Assembly (NCBI RefSeq): GCF_007279655.1
Contig: NZ_QKWN01000001.1
Coordinates: 248,001 to 312,000, forward strand
Source: Robertkochia solimangrovi
Lineage (GTDB): Bacteria > Bacteroidota > Bacteroidia > Flavobacteriales > Flavobacteriaceae
Length of the DNA: 64,000 bases
Reading direction: 5' to 3'
Numbering within the stretch: the first letter of the stretch is position 1; every line of letters starts with the position of its first letter. Shown here in pieces: positions 63,550 to 64,000 of the stretch. A model generated the notes under the pieces. That model was not told the origin of the DNA and searched no databases. It saw only the letters and a list, made by a program, of their open reading frames with translations. The position numbers and the translations under genes were made by a program.

Positions 63550-64000
63550 TCAGAATCCTCTTTCTTTTTGAATGGTTTCATAGGCACGCTGCACCTCCCG
63601 AAACTTTTCTTCAGCTCCTTTTTTGATCGCTTCATCATCTGTTCTGACCTTATCCGGGTGATATTTTTTAACCATTTCGCGATAAGCTTTCTTCACTTCA
63701 GCTTCCGTTGCAGAACTATTGACCTCAAGGATCTTATAGGCATTATCTGCAGACTTGACAAACATTGCTTTAATGCTTTCAAAATCTCTGCTCATCACTT
63801 TAAGATAACCTGCAATCTCTGCGATTTTATCCGCTTCAGCCTTACTTACCGAACCATCAGCCTGAGCTATCCCAAATAAAAAATGCAACAATTGCAATCG
63901 AACAGGATAGCGGGTATACTGATTTAAATAGGTACAAATTCTCGCAGCAGAAACCTCACGCTTCTTCACCACTTCATTGAATGTCCTGAATATGGCATTC
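63550..64000 (-). CDS. TerB-DnaJ (DjlA-like) protein, 5' end beyond window
   Basis: A J-domain cochaperone. The C-terminal J domain (about last 65 residues: NAYKILEVNSSATEAEVKKAYREMV, then the HPD signature in KYHPDKVRTDD) follows a TerB-like helical region (LQLLHFLFGIAQADGSVSKAE). The frame has no ATG before the right edge: codons for NAIFRTFNEV continue upstream of the GTG at 63972 up to base 64000, so the N-terminus lies outside. The combination occurs in DjlA-type proteins that stimulate DnaK. Confidence 0.9.
   Translation of the reverse strand, partial: NAIFRTFNEVVKKREVSAARICTYLNQYTRYPVRLQLLHFLFGIAQADGSVSKAEADKIAEIAGYLKVMSRDFESIKAMFVKSADNAYKILEVNSSATEAEVKKAYREMVKKYHPDKVRTDDEAIKKGAEEKFREVQRAYETIQKERGF

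Noticed and set aside
1-64000. CRISPR arrays, insertion sequences, prophage, tRNA or rRNA genes
   Set aside because: I saw no regularly spaced repeats, transposase or phage motifs, CCA-ended cloverleaf candidates or rRNA signatures in either strand.

Overview
The window is from a chromosome of the phylum Bacteroidota, most likely family Flavobacteriaceae. The signs are SusC/SusD porters, lipoproteins with Cys-plus-acidic export signals, -7 promoter boxes of the TAnnTTTG type, near absence of Shine-Dalgarno sequences, and Bacteroidota families such as DUF3078 and DUF3109. No species can be named from sequence alone. I found no transposase, phage gene, CRISPR array, rRNA or tRNA. Genes are tightly packed and mostly housekeeping, with one large carbohydrate-utilisation locus.

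Layout. 1-481: 5' part of a DUF4140/DUF4139 (MuiA-like) gene running off the left edge. 676-5421: TetR-controlled tripartite efflux operon (tetR, TolC, HlyD/EmrA, EmrB-type MFS) with a twin operator. 5593-12308: amidohydrolase plus small lipoprotein, cyclase (kynurenine-formamidase family) plus DinB/YfiT protein, acyl-ACP desaturase, and a 3-hydroxyanthranilate dioxygenase/ALDH7 pair. 12549-34126: an arabinan/L-arabinose utilisation locus. Thirteen co-directional genes (susC, susD, GH51, three GH43, GH127, a second GH51, araB, araD, araA, aldose epimerase, Na+/sugar symporter) are divergent from araR, a Nudix-type regulator. Outer-membrane import, periplasmic trimming of arabinan, inner-membrane uptake and conversion to D-xylulose-5-phosphate are thus all encoded together.

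34138-49734: housekeeping genes including an asparaginase-family enzyme, gpsA, a Kbp-like BON-LysM protein, yicC-gmk-nadD, aspS, a ClC channel, a cold-shock protein, divergent tadA/dxs, a DUF3078 barrel and dgt. 50062-53587: phosphate porin plus PiT transporter fused to a PhoU-like domain, preceded by a structured, terminator-ended RNA. 53672-57194: nrdB-nrdA. 57465-64000: a lipoprotein of unknown function, DUF3109, MarC, a small membrane protein coupled to a minimal flavoprotein, dCMP deaminase plus S41 protease, HupE/UreJ, and a TerB-DnaJ gene cut by the right edge.

The most interesting non-coding signals are: an AraR-type 21-bp palindrome overlapping the araB promoter, with a weaker copy between araR and susC; a perfect 14-bp hairpin between susD and the first enzyme gene; two short RNAs ending in intrinsic terminators 86-90 nt ahead of the kbp-like and porin genes; and four genes whose -7 box sits exactly 4 nt before the ATG, which predicts leaderless mRNAs. 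Many apparent N-terminal extensions begin at TTG or GTG codons that lie inside promoters. I moved those starts to the internal ATG and say so in each entry.
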